Source: Brugia malayi (taxonomy: Eukaryota > Nematoda > Chromadorea > Rhabditida > Onchocercidae). Taken from it: a stretch of DNA of 64,000 nt. Of the stretch, positions 41,772-54,860 are shown piece after piece; the stretch's first letter is position 1; each line of letters starts with the position of its first letter. The DNA is taken from assembly GCF_000002995.4 (NCBI RefSeq), contig NW_025062478.1, positions 6,176,001 through 6,240,000 of the forward strand, written 5' to 3'. Position numbers and translations under genes: made by a program. Under the pieces are notes generated by a model. It saw only the letters and a program-made list of their open reading frames with translations, was not told where the DNA came from and made no database searches.

Positions 41772-43535
41772 CTAGGATTTGGATAGCATATCATTTGGCA
41801 TGGAAATTGGATAAAAAATGTTGACGATAGCAAACATTTTGGATAAATTATGGATGAAGAAAAGAAATACAGTAGAATGAGGTCTGTCTTCAATCAAATT
41901 TCAAATATATAAAATCGAATCCATAAATTAAAATTAAGCGAAAAATGCTTATATCCATAGCAACTATTTCAATATCCAGTACAACCTTTAATGAAATAAC
42001 AACCAGATGAATACTTTCTCAAGTTCGCATTGTTTAAACAACATTTTTATCATTTCGGACTCCAATAATTGAAAAATATCGCTTTTCAGATGAATACCAA
42101 GTTAGTACTGAAACTTTTTGCTATTGGTTGCTGCTAAAAATAAACTCCATTAATCAAAATGAATCAGATAAACGTCTTTTCGAAATTGTCAACAAGAATT
42201 TCTTATAAGAACCAGTTTCTTTACTTCCTACCAAGCGATTTGAGCAAAGAAACTATGTTTCTTATTTATCTTCTAACTTTATTACTGGCTAGGAAGCATC
42301 GAACAAATTGCCCTGAGTAAGAGCTCAATAGGCTCAAAATATTCTCATAAAGAGTATTAGTAGAAGTCAGATGTCAATATTCATTGCAATAAAGCGACCT
42401 GCATGTCTCACCCAGTAATTTTTATTTCAAAGAATTAAGCAATCAACTTTGAACATTCATTTCATGCATAAAATTTCACAAAACAATCAACTAATAAGAA
42501 GTCAGTCATTGAAATAACACTTAAGGCTTAGTAATAGGCGACGATTTATGGTTCACCTGCAATGTCGACCATATCAATTCATCAATCGTCAATTATACTG
42601 CCAAGAACTTAAAGAAATGCAAACGATTCAAAGTAAATTTAAAAATTGTCAGAAATTAAAAAAAACCTTAGCCTGGTATTGTTATAAAGCCGTAATTATA
42701 GTTAAGCATTCCTTAATAAATTACATATAAAGCATTCTTTGATAAAATCTGTAGTCAACAAATAAAACTGTATGCCAATAATTGGAAAAAAAATGTAAAA
42801 ATTATATCTTAAAAAACAGATATCATTGTTAACAATCGAATGACTATTGATGGGTGGTGGTCTTGGAAGAACATTGCAAGGAAAAATTGGTCTTAGTCTA
42901 ACCCTTCGGAAAATTAATTTTTTTTTTTCTTTTTTTAAATTAGACACATAGCGAATTCAAAGGGTTTGATTCTATTGCATGTATGTAAAGGCTTTTACTC
43001 ATCACTATGCAAAATAACTTCATCGATATTCTTTAAACTAGAAAAAGATATCTTGAAAAAATTTTTGAATGATAATCTTCATAAGTTAGGAAAAAGAGTT
43101 CTAAAAGCTGTTGGCATTAAATTCGCAAAAATATTTGAAAAAATTCAAATATTGAAAAAGTTTTCAAAAGCAAATTGGAAAGTCAACGAAACTAATTCGC
43201 TCATTCAAAAGGTTGTTCGAGCTATCTGATAAAATAAAATGATAATTTGGTTAAGAAATTAATAATTGACAAAGAAAGTAAGAAATAATTGACTGATTAA
43301 CCGTCATAAGAAAGGTATCTGAACAACAGAAAAAAATAAAACAAGTTAAAAAACTTTATTTCCCCTTGTCACTTTGAAAAAAATTTGACTATTAATTGAA
43401 ATGAAGAAATATTTGGATAGTTGAAAAAGCAGCAAAATGTGATTGCAGGGTTGATAGCTAGAAATAAGACGAGCTAAAATTATAAGCAACATTTGAGAGA
43501 AAAGCACAAAGCACAAGCAGCCTACCTAAACATAC

Positions 43536-43642
43536 CTCCTGCACAAATACATGTAGCTGCTGGGAGAATTTTTCGAAATTGGAGAAAGAAATCAAGTTTT
43601 ACCTGCGGAATGGGAGCTGGTTGCTTCAACTGATAGAGCTAC
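43536..43642 (-). CDS. Possible 5' exons of the EGF-like membrane protein
   Basis: Candidate exons 43642-43603 (VALSVEATSSHSA...) and a 21-nt micro-exon 43556-43536 (ATCICAG) lie between consensus splice sites, with a 46-nt intron between. Their phases (0 to 1, then 1 to 1) connect to the tentative 41771-41746 exon. The micro-exon could be skipped without a frame change. A hydrophobic ATG-led frame at 44934-44878 (MLFLVFLIFLVTMLFLVIL) would complete a signal peptide in phase, but its donor (GTACTT) is weak. This assembly rests on phase agreement only. Confidence 0.25.
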
Positions 43643-44883
43643 CTAACTTTAGCAATATTCGTTATATTTTACTATTTCACTTTTAAAATGAACTGCGCTG
43701 ATGTAACATATGTACCTTGGAAATGTGAATAAATTTTTTTTTTTCACTGACGTTCATTTAAATGTCAATGAAACATATCTGTATCCCAATTAGTTCAAGC
43801 CTTAACCGATCACAGTGTGCGTATACATATTTAATGATGATACTTCCTTTTGATTTTTCATAACTTTAAAATTTTAAATTGAAGAAGAAAGATAGGAAAC
43901 CAGCTATTTTTTTGAACACATCAAAATTAAGTGGTAAATTTTGAAATGAGTATGTTCGGGGAGGAAGTGCAGTATTCAACACGATAACACGATGACAATT
44001 TTAGTAAACAAACAAACATTTCCATTTAATTCATTTTCAGTGCACAGTTACTTAATTTAGGTCAATTTATTTTGTACTTAAAAGGAATCATATTAGTTGA
44101 AAGTTCACTAATATTCAAAAATTTCGAAATCCTGGAACGAATGATCTTATTGCTAACTTATAGCCTATTTTCATATTATGTTTATGGTGCATTTAAATGA
44201 TAAAACTGGGAAATTGAGATGTATGAGTTACGACAATTTTAATTTTCATCAAAATCCCCAATGAAGAACAGGACAAAGAATACATGAAATTCTTGCAAAA
44301 CTTAAAGTAAACTAGCAAATGATATTTTGCAAGTTGACAAATGAAAGTTTTTTGGGGCGAAGACAAAACAAAGGTAGAAAAAGAGTTATAAAAAGTTAAG
44401 AAGAATTAAATGTTTGAAATTATCGCGGAAATAAATCCTGAAACTTGCGTATCGATTTATTATTTTTGCTTATGGGCATAAATATAATGCAAAAGGATAG
44501 TACAAGCAGTACAGCTTCGTTAAATTTCGTAACTTTTAATACGATTTCCTACGACTAGTTGTAAGGTTGAAATGTTATTTTTTCATGCGTAAAAACCTTT
44601 TTGGAAGAGATTAATTTCATATATGAAAAAAAAAAAACACTTTTATTAGGGGAATAGTGACAACAATTGATTCAATACTCTTCGATGTGTAACCATTTGC
44701 ACACTAAAGATTGGGATTTTAAATTTTCTCAAAGAAGACTCATTTAAATTTTTTTTTTTCGAATCATTCAAACTTAGAGTATTTACACTGACGAGGCATA
44801 GTAGAAGAGATTCTCAGTGAAAAATATATAAATGTTTTTATTTTCAAGCCATGTAAAAGACGGGCAATATTAAGTACGAGAAT

Positions 44884-44936
44884 GACTAAAAAGAGCATTG
44901 TCACTAAAAAGATTAAAAAGACTAAAAAGAGCATTG
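44884..44936. repeat. 17-bp direct repeat, 36-bp spacing
   Basis: GACTAAAAAGAGCATTG occurs at 44884-44900 and 44920-44936 with related AAAAAGA units between. Read on the minus strand it produces the leucine-rich hydrophobic frame mentioned as a possible signal peptide. Confidence 0.8.
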
Positions 44937-44939
44937 GGC

Positions 44940-47900
44940 TTGCCAATTAATTATAAACATCTCATTACCGCTTATGCTAACAAATGTAAACCATTCATAT
45001 TTCTGGCCGAAAAGATCGCAATATTTTAATGCTACGAATTATTCTGAATTGAAAAATTTCAAAAAAAAAAAAAAATTGATGCTCCTAAAGAACAAGAAAT
45101 GCAAATAGTTTTGAGGTGTACATCACAACTATGTGAAGTGAACCAAAAATAATTCGTAAAAACTTCCTGGGAAAGAAATTGAATTTAAGAGATGAAAACT
45201 AGCAATATAACTTGGTTTTTCAAATTGTTATTGAAAACAAAATGGAAATCTTCAGTTGTTAATGTCATCTTTTTCACTTCCTCATAATAGCTTCTTTCTC
45301 TTGCTTGCTAGACGACTGTTGTCGTGATAAAAGGTGATAATTCCGTTGGAAGGGTGAAATGATTTGAATGATTTGTAACAAAATCTATTCTATCGATTTG
45401 AAAATAATATTGATTTTGTTGCGATGATAAGCACAATTGTGAGGAATGACATTAACTCGCAACAATAACTGTCCTTTCCACAATTACTTCAGAGGAAGAA
45501 TATGAATATTTTTTTGGAGTAAAGTTACTGCTTTTAAAAGCAAATTAAACAAAATGTCACCTATGACTATTAAGAAATGAACCGAATTATAATTATTATA
45601 GTTAGCTAAAGAAGAAATGCATATGAGCTAGCTTTTGATAAAATTAAACTCAAAAAAAAAAAATAAGCTTACGGATTAAAGTTCACAAAAATCAGAATGA
45701 GTTCCTTTTCCATCTCTAATCCTTGAATGATTTATATATATCGGTAATTTTCAGCTGTTCAACCTGAACGTTAAACATATAAATTAATGCTAGCGCTCAC
45801 TGAAGAGATTAAAAGCAGTCATTCAATTGCTAGTGTTATGATACTGATGTCTAGTAGGAAATCCATTCTGTATGTATTGGATGTGCAAGGAAATATTTCA
45901 CGCTTTTAAGATAATTAATAAAGACAATGGCTATAAAGCTCTTAAAACTCATGAAGGGAGTCGAATGACTCAAATAACTCAGGGGAATTTGCAAATCCTA
46001 GAATATTTAAGTCAAATAATCACAAAACTCTTTTAAATTAATTTTTGATTTCTAAATCAGATTAAATTTCGACCGCCCCTTTTTTTTGGTCATTTTTTTT
46101 TTTTTCAAACATTCAAAATCTATTACAGCAGTTTGATGAATAATTAAAGACATGCCTAGACAACAACAAAAGAAAGTAAATTTGGATTTTCGAGTAGAAG
46201 GTAAATTTGGATTCTGGAAGTCTAAAAAGGTTTTTTTAAGACTTGCACTGAGGGGATAAGCAATTGTGTCAATAAAAGAAAAATTTTCCTGAGTTATTCC
46301 AAACATTTGACATTTTTGTTCATTTATCTTATTTATGCACCATATAAAATATAATCGCTTCTGTTAGACAGTTGAAATCCAATCGAAAAAGCTTTAAAGT
46401 GAAGAAGTTACCTTATGAGGCCAACATCCCTATCTTGAGTATAATGAAAAAACTATTGTAATAATCAGCATGAGTTCACTGTATTTCGTTTTTTGGTAAT
46501 CCTTCCTTTTCTGTTTTTGCTTTTTAAATGTTTTCATAGCTGTACATCTGAATTTAAATTTTGAAATTTTAAGACCACTGCTGAGCGGCAGTAACATCCA
46601 TAAAATTGTTTTTGAATTACTGACTCTAGAAAAAAGACAGAGGAAAATTTAAATTGCATATGTAATGAACTAGTCTTTTATGATGGCGAATCTTTGGGTA
46701 TTCCAAAAAAAAAAAATAATTAATTTCAGATTTCCGAGGTGCTTAATAGATTACTCTGCCTCATTCATATACATATATTTCATATATATACATATATCTC
46801 ATTCATATATATACGTCAAATGCAGTTTAACTATATTCTTACCAATAGTAATTGTCACACAAGTAATAGCTTTGTAATAGACCTACAAGTGATATGTGTA
46901 TATACAAATTACACTAACGTTATAATTAGGGAACATGTCAAGAAGAGATATTTGGAAGGGGATAAATAATGACGATACAGATATAATAGCCTTTCTCATC
47001 CTTCCCTTTAATTTCCCTCGTCGTAGAAATTTGAATCTCAATTTTTCAATTTAGCAATTTCCATCAGAAACAAATGTACAGTTAATAAAGCCACGCTGAA
47101 TGTTGAAGGTCATCAATTAGGTATATTGAAATCCAACATATTCTTCCCTAATAAAAGTAGCTGGTAAAGATAAAAGGAGTAGTAGTTAATATACGATGAT
47201 AGTATAATCATGATGAATTTTCAAAAAGATGCAAAAATATTTTCTTAAAGAATAAAATTGAGAGAATGATGACGATGACAGAAAAACACTGAAAAGTGGT
47301 GATTGGTTTAATCTAAAATGTTTTGTTGTTGAGAAATGTTTTGAACAAAGTACAAATATATTTTCAGAGTAGGTGTTTTTTTTTTTTTTTTTTGTAAATT
47401 TGAAGATTTGTTATTAACAAAGTAATTTTAGGGTTGATAGCTTAGATGAAAGCAGAGGAAAAAGTACATATATCAATACTGCTGACAGCTCATTTACTAT
47501 AATAATTCCCTCTCTTTATAATGATATTGGTTGGTTAAAAAATGTAAATTTGGAAAAAGATCCCCATAGAAAAAGTATAAACACAATGAGTAATTAATCA
47601 TGCAATATAGAAATTGAAATCAAACATGGAATTAATATTAACTGATCTAAACAAATATAACTAGGTAAAAATATTTTATGTGCCAAAAAATTCCTAATAG
47701 CTGCAAAAATTTTTTTCAAAATTGAAACGCTAAAGAATATTGAGACTTCGTCTTTTCGAGTTAAAGATAGATTAGATTTCTTATAAAGCTCGATAAAATA
47801 AGACCAAAAATTCTCAATCAAATTTACTTGTTTAATTTAGATTTGATGGCTATAAAATAATATCAAAATGTACAAAAGAACCGGTCAAGAATACAATTTA

Positions 47901-50870
47901 TTTTAAAAATAAAAGCCGAACGATTTTTGACTTCAATGCATGAATATTGAATTGAAAACTAAAATACTTAAAGAACTATATAATTTAGATTTGTTTTGAA
48001 ATATCTGTTTATGACTTATCAACTAATTAATAACAAGAACCGCGACCATTTCAGCTGGAAATTAAACAAAACATGTCTCAAAGCAGACCAGAACTGAAAT
48101 TGAAAATGAAATCATAGTAAAAATCTTCCTCATTCTGCTCTGAGGAAGTATTTAATGCGTTATAAAGTTCTATTAACTTGGAAGGGAAGACATTTGTAAT
48201 TACTGCTGTCAGTGCTTTATAAATGAATGAAAAAGAAGCATAAAATTAATTCCAGTTTCATTTTCAATTGCATTTCTCACCTAGGATAACTTACTATTTT
48301 CTCAGTTAAACAATTATCAACTATACAATGACTTTGACCGTTCAAAAGACTTTTAAAAGCTTGAACAAGTATTATCATATGCTAGCAATATGTCAACCAG
48401 TATTAGTACCAGTGTCACCTAACCTTACCAAATTATATCAAAGACTGAGGACTTTACATATCTCTTGATATTACCATCGGAAGAGTTAACTGTTATTTGC
48501 AGCAGATCCAATAATAAAGAAAGTGAAACGAAATTCGCCGGCAACACTTCTGCTGAAATAAAAACTGTTTCATTATTCCGAATAGATGATGCGAATGAGA
48601 GAGAGAAAGAGATCCACTTTTTTCAATTCCTTTTCAGCCGTAGAAAAGTATAATTTATTACTATTACTTACTAACAAATGCTAACAATCTTCCTTGATTC
48701 TATTTCATCATTATTCCATTCATCCATGGATAGTTTATCAATCTTTAATTATATTGATCCAGTGATTACATTCTAGAAAGCGTGACGAATTCGCAACAAC
48801 AGCTAATAACAAGAGCATTAGCATGACATCGTTGACAATATCACTTCACTACATTAATCAATCAAAAATAGTAAACATAGTCTTTGCAAATCTTGATTAA
48901 AAGTCACTGTTTTGGAATAAAGACTAGCAATAATTTATTACCAACAAGGATATTTTTTACGTTATATGTAACGTTTTCCTTACTGCGTTACACAGATTGC
49001 CAGTGTTTCAAGAATGCCAGTTAATCAAGACCAATGCTACCTTTCATAAAGATAGCAGAAGATACCTCAGTATTTCTTTTAGCACTAATTCCATGTTTTC
49101 TTTGATATTTACCAAGTGTAAAACAGTAAGTGTAAATACACTACGACTCTTCTTTTTGAATCAGTATAATCAAAATAAACTGTTCATATCACAATATCTT
49201 AATACTACAAGAAAAGCAGTAACTCAAAACTAGAGGTTCCAAATGACATTTCAAGAATCTAGCTTCCTTATTGCCTGTTTGTTGAAACTTACCAGTTAAA
49301 GCTTATTTATCCATTCATCCGACTTGCTTTCTCCAACCATACCTTTCACCTTTAACAAAATGTTGTAATCTATGCATAGTTATGGTAATCTTTCTCATAG
49401 ACAACATACTTTTAACGGCAGACTTTTCGAACAGTGCTTTACCTGTCATTTTGTATCATAAATAAGAACTACAATAAATTGAAATGAAAAATGAAATAAC
49501 ATTACATCACTGTTCATGAAACAACTGCCATTACTATTGATGGATTCGATTTCCCCAGGCATATAGGAAAATTAAGCTTTTCAAAGTTTATAGTGTGCAT
49601 TAGAAAAATTTAACTTCCACCGATAAGACTGATGCGGAATGAATAAAAATACTACACCTCACTTACATATCTCTAGAAAAAAAAATTCTGCAGCAAGACA
49701 TTAATTCTGATCAATTATGAGTTAAGTAACAACCAGCATTAGCTTAAATGCAGAGTAACAATATTCTACAAGTTGCCTCTAACGTTAACCTACCAACAAA
49801 TCTTATATCAGAACACTGAGAACCAGATGAAAAATATTCTTCGATAAGCTTAATATATTTTTTCCTATTTATTACCAGATTAACTACTGCGACATTTTTT
49901 TTTCTCAAAAAAGAATAGTACTTTAAAAAATGTTCAAAAAAAATTAAATACATAGGATGCAAAAACTTGCCAAGAGAAATAAGGAGCACAAACAACTTAA
50001 TATATGTAAATCAAAACTTGGCGGATCATAAGCATTTTAGCATGTTTGACTAATAATAGTTGCAATGTATGTACAACTGCATACATATATGTACAAGTGT
50101 AAGCCGTAGTTCAAAAAACATAAGACTATCACTAAAATCAAAAATAAAAAAATAGCAGACAAAGGACTAAAGCATCATTTCATCTATAAAGCACTTTTTT
50201 AAGAAGGGTTTAGAAACGTTAAGAAAAGCTATGAGATGTTCAAGGCATGAATATTTCAGTACCAAAACCATTTGTTACAGTGTCTATAACTAACGAAAAA
50301 TAAGGATAACGTGATAGTAGAAATTAAAATGCACGGAAAAGCAGCACAATATACAGCTTGCGAGGAGGTAAAAATTCATGATAATAAATTAAAAAAATAC
50401 AGATCAATTTGAGGCGCAATTCTCAAAACTGCGGAAATGTCTCAAAAATTATCACATCCTTTAAAATAACTACAGTCGAACTTATGTTCGGTTGATAACA
50501 AAATGGAAAATTTAATGTAAATCTACGACACAAAACACGACGGCAAGCGACGAAATTTACGCACGCAACGTGTTACATTCACATTATTGTCGTATTAAAA
50601 GCAGAACGAATTACTAAATCAACACACATCAACCCACTACTTTAAAGAAAACAAACTGAATAATTTTATGACTTAGTAATCCAAGAATTGAAAAACTATT
50701 TAAGCATTATTAGTCAAAAACCGCTCATCATACCGCTCACCAGCTTCCACTGAGATGAAAAACAGGCAACACACCTTTTTAAGGATGTAAAATTAAAGGA
50801 AGAATATATAAATGATCATATTAAACTATTAAGCAAGAGTGCAGATATAACAAAATGCTAAAAGACACCC
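44940..50870. other. Intergenic, no convincing gene
   Basis: Spacer between the EGF-like gene and the 3' end of the GTPBP2-like gene. An open frame at 48465-48653 (+) has fairly protein-like sequence after a TTTGCAG acceptor and ends near a GTATAA donor. A second frame at about 49001-49123 (+) ends at GTAAGT. Their phases do not join, so I do not call a gene. It also holds an AT-rich microsatellite at about 46765-46815 and a 13-bp direct repeat (GTAAATTTGGATT) at 46176 and 46201. Confidence 0.5.
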
Positions 50871-53800
50871 TTAATTTGTGAGATCGAAGCCAAATATATG
50901 GACGACCTCACCCATTCCTTTTGTTTTACTTTCACGAAAAATAAGAGGTGTCCCAACGCGCACATATTCAGGAGAGCTATAGAATTCGAACAGAACGGTA
51001 ACCCACTGACAAGGCACTATCGATGGGGCATCCAGTTCCATTATTGTAGCCGTTTGACAAACTGAACCAATATAAACTGTAACGAAGTAAAGATTATAGA
51101 AGTCCCTGTATTTCAACATCTAAAATACGAATTTACTATACAAGGTCAGTATCGGATACTGTGAAAATTAATCCAACATAATTAATTGAATTAAAGTGAA
51201 ATGAATTTAAACAGATTTGAATATAATTCTGAAACTTTTTTGAAAGCTAACCTGTTCCTTGAAAACCCACACATATTTCATTTGCAGAATGATAGAGCAA
51301 ATAAAGACGAGCAGTGAAACGTCGACAAGCTATCCCTTCGTCTTTAGCATTTAATAAAACCATACCCTTTAAAAAAATCAATCTCCAACAAATCTTGAAA
51401 ACTTTAACGAACAATGCTCTTTATATAACATTTTCAGGAATTCATCAGAACAAGCATTTTTCTACAGAGAAATGTTTGCTTGTCATCTTGTGTCATTCCT
51501 ATTTGCTTTTTTCATACTGCTGGTCCATTGTCAGTTAAAATTACGTCACATTTTCAAGTTGTAATATGTATCAACAAATCTCTAATTTCGCTATTATATG
51601 ATTACTATGGATCTCCATTTACATCTATTGTATGGTACCTATATTATCACTGCTAATTAAACTAGAAAACTTTAAACAAGAAATCTAAACACATTATTAT
51701 TCGCATGCTAAATTTTTCAGTGTTTTCATATTCCTTCCGACTAATGAATGACCACGAGCTCAATGACCCAATAATAGTTTTTCACAAAACTTTGTTATTA
51801 TAATTATGAACTCCTGCAGAAAAAGAACACAGAAGAAAAAAAGTAGATGTCGCCGAATATTTCCAGAGATTTCAATAAGATAGAAAAAGCTTACCCTTCG
51901 TATATTTTGAACATAGGTTTCGTCAAGCGCTAAGGCCATAGAAGCCGCCTCGCCAGGTCGTACGAAACATACTGGTTGTTTGTTCCGCCGTATACTTTCA
52001 ATTCTCCCAATATGATAATTACCATCTTTGAACGGACCGATTTGTATTGCGTCTTTTTCTCTTAATATACCATCCGTTAAAACACCGCACACTACAACAT
52101 TCACCTGAAAACTTAGTTTATAACTTATACAGAGTTTTATACGCAAATGAGCGCAGTAAGAAAAATTAGTATTTCCTCTATGAAAAACAAAAATGGAAAT
52201 TTGTTTAATAAAATAACCTGTGGAACACGGTAAACTTCCTCTATTGAAAACAGCAGAGCGTTTAATGATATTTCGTCATGTTTTAATTTCGAAAAGCTAC
52301 TGGAAGGCAAAATATTCAAGAACTTTTTTAGAAGATGGAGATTAAGGCCCGATACATTTGATATAAGGAAAATTGGTATCACATTTTTGCTTAACATTGC
52401 AGTGGCGCAGCTGAAAAACATAAACAGTCAGTCACAAAAAACTTTAATCTTATAAATACTAAATTAATAAAACGAACTGATTGGGAAAGAACGTCACCCT
52501 TTTATATTAGTAATGCAAGAAAACTGTAACTATAGGAAAAGCTCACCACACAGCTGCGTCGGAACTTTCAATTCGTTTTAGAATGCATTCCATGCCTGGT
52601 CGCTTAAGTAGCATATTTATACTTTGAAGAACTCTGAAATATTTGAGCTCCATGTAAGTAATAAATTGTCCTATCCGCACGAAAGTAACTTTATGGATAT
52701 TTAAAAATTATTTAATCATGAAGGAAGCACTGCTTTTGTATACCAAATTACTTAACGATGTAGCAATTAAATTAAGAGTTTTTTCCAACATTAAACCATT
52801 ATTTGGGTTTACAGAATGATAATGGCACTTACTTCTCACATGCAGCCGTGGTGACAGCATCAACTTTAGTGACAACAACGAAAACGGGTATATTAAGAGC
52901 AACGGAAAGACCCAAATGTTCACGTGTAATTGACGTTGGACCCGTTACTGCACTAATAACTAATGCCGCAAAATGTGGTAGATATCCTAAAAACAGAGGA
53001 ATATGGAAGAGGACTGGAAATAAATGCAGGAAAATACTGACTAATTCCTCCATTAATGCTACCTGTGAGCCCGTAGATGGTTGTTTTGAGATATTTACGA
53101 TCGCCGGCCAAATCAATTAATGTTATTAATTTTGTTGACTGCTCTGCAATTTCTTCCAGTGAATGTTCCGAGTAATTGATCAACTAGAAAAAGATACAAC
53201 AGTTAAAGCAATATTCCAGCACAGGCATAGTAAAAATTCCCTTCTCCCTCTACAAAAAAATAAAAAATCTGACACAATCTGTAATACATTAGTAGCAAAA
53301 ATTAATGATAAATTTTTTCTAATCAATGTTGCAGTAATAATTTTTTTAAATAATTTAAATAAATAATAATAAGAAAAACAAAAATCCTACTTTTCCCTGT
53401 GAGTCGAAACCAATCATATCTAAACAAATTGAGCTAGTCCTACCAGTTTGGAATTCATGTAAATACCGAAATAAATTCAGTCGAGCCTAAAAATGAAGTT
53501 ATTTTGCGAAAATGCAATCTTTTGATATGACATTGAAAAGGAGCAAAATACCTTTCCATGACCATTATCAAGATGACCCTGAGTTAGTACACCACACAGT
53601 GTTGATTTTCCAGCATTTGCACTGCCCAAAATAGCTATCCTAAATGATTTCACAATAAATTATTTTATTGCTATTGTCATTACTTATAATAACAGAACAT
53701 AAATTACATCATCTACCACACAAGTTGAAAGCCTTCAAATGCAGGAGTAATTAATTACCTAAGTCCAATAAACTGTTGATTATCGGGAACTTTCCGTATG

Positions 53801-54821
53801 AGCAATTCAACGACTCGTCGACGACAGCACGCAACGGTTTTCGGTGTAACATCACGTTCACGAAGCTGTAAAATAATGGAAATTGACAAAATTAGTACAG
53901 CTTAATAAAGCATGAACTGTGTTAGTTAATAACAACGAAGTCAAATGAGCGACAAATAATGGCAATCATTTCGGAAAAAATAGTCAAAATTACTACATAA
54001 TAGAATTTTGGAAATAAAGCGATCATTTGCCATCAAGATTTTTGTTAATATAACAAAAGTCATACTGCTTCTATATTGTTCATATTTCACCTTACAAATT
54101 AAATTAGCACTCTGAAACTCATACAGATTAAGTTTTCTTCACTAAACAAATACGGCGACTATTAACAATAACCTATAGTATTTTTTTATTTTACAAGATC
54201 CCAAATATGCAATATCTTCATGTTATCTAGCGCTAAATCTACGCGCATAGCGTTCTAACAACGTGGATTGCAAACCAAACTAATGAATGCAAGTCTTATA
54301 AGAAGCAAAATAATATGAAGATAACTTTGACAACTTACCACCACAATACTAGCACCCAAAGCAGCAGCCATGGATTTCAGTGTTCCTATTGAAGCATCAA
54401 GTTCTTTATCGGTTAGACCCTTCATTGTACCATCGTCTTGCACACCAATTTCATAGATTGCCTCACCTTGTCCTTCCCGTAGCCGCCATTTCATCTGCGT
54501 TATCAGATGCTGCATTCGACTTAAAGATGGATCGACAAGTTTTACCTGCATTATTACGCAATGAAACACGTTATTTACATTATTCTAACTTTTAAATTTA
54601 GCTTACTTATTTACCTTCACCTTAGCTAAACATCAATGTTATTTTAGTTTCCGATAGCAATAATCTTATTGACAAGTGAATCAAGAAAGTTATTGTTGTT
54701 ATTCACTAAATTAAAGACTTACCTTATATTCAATATTCCCTTCCTCAACTTCCGGTGGTAGAGAATTCTCGAAATTTTTAAAAATATCTATTGAAGAGAG
54801 TATATTAATACTGTCAGTCAT
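50871..54821 (-). CDS. GTPBP2: Translational GTPase of the GTPBP1/GTPBP2 family (GTPBP2-like)
   Basis: GTPase related to EF-Tu/Hbs1; mammalian GTPBP2 works with Pelota in rescue of stalled ribosomes. Twelve exons: 54821-54723, 54545-54339, 53865-53759, 53639-53552, 53486-53391, 53183-53063, 52986-52833, 52633-52547, 52410-52218, 52104-51895, 51366-51252, 51076-50871; 560 residues with unbroken phase, close to the human length of about 600. Family motifs: [20 protein letters not shown] (about 43-62), [10 protein letters not shown]-loop GSANAGKST (143-151), GRTSSI switch, G3 DLAGDRKY (223-230), REHLGL, G4 TKVD (279-282), IFLISNVSG, then beta-barrel domains ending SSPEYVRVG and [12 protein letters not shown]. 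The similarity favours GTPBP2 over GTPBP1. Two usually conserved positions differ: Asn for Asp in the P-loop, and Asp for the catalytic-type His after DLAG. Confidence 0.96.
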
Positions 54822-54848
54822 CCTTTCACACTTTGCTGTATACCAGTT

Positions 54849-54860
54849 CTAAAATAATAA
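54849..54860 (-). promoter_or_regulatory. Candidate spliced-leader acceptor of the GTPBP2-like gene
   Basis: TTATTATTTTAG ends at 54849 on the minus strand and leaves a 27-nt leader before the ATG at 54821. It fits a trans-splice acceptor; a 5' UTR intron is the alternative. Confidence 0.4.

Noticed and set aside
42702..42947. 81-codon minus frame with a proline-rich stretch
   Set aside because: Lies within the putative 5' region of the EGF-like gene but has no usable acceptor in phase.
48465..49233. Possible two-exon plus-strand gene
   Set aside because: Both candidate exons have reasonable splice signals, but their phases do not join and no start or end exon was found.
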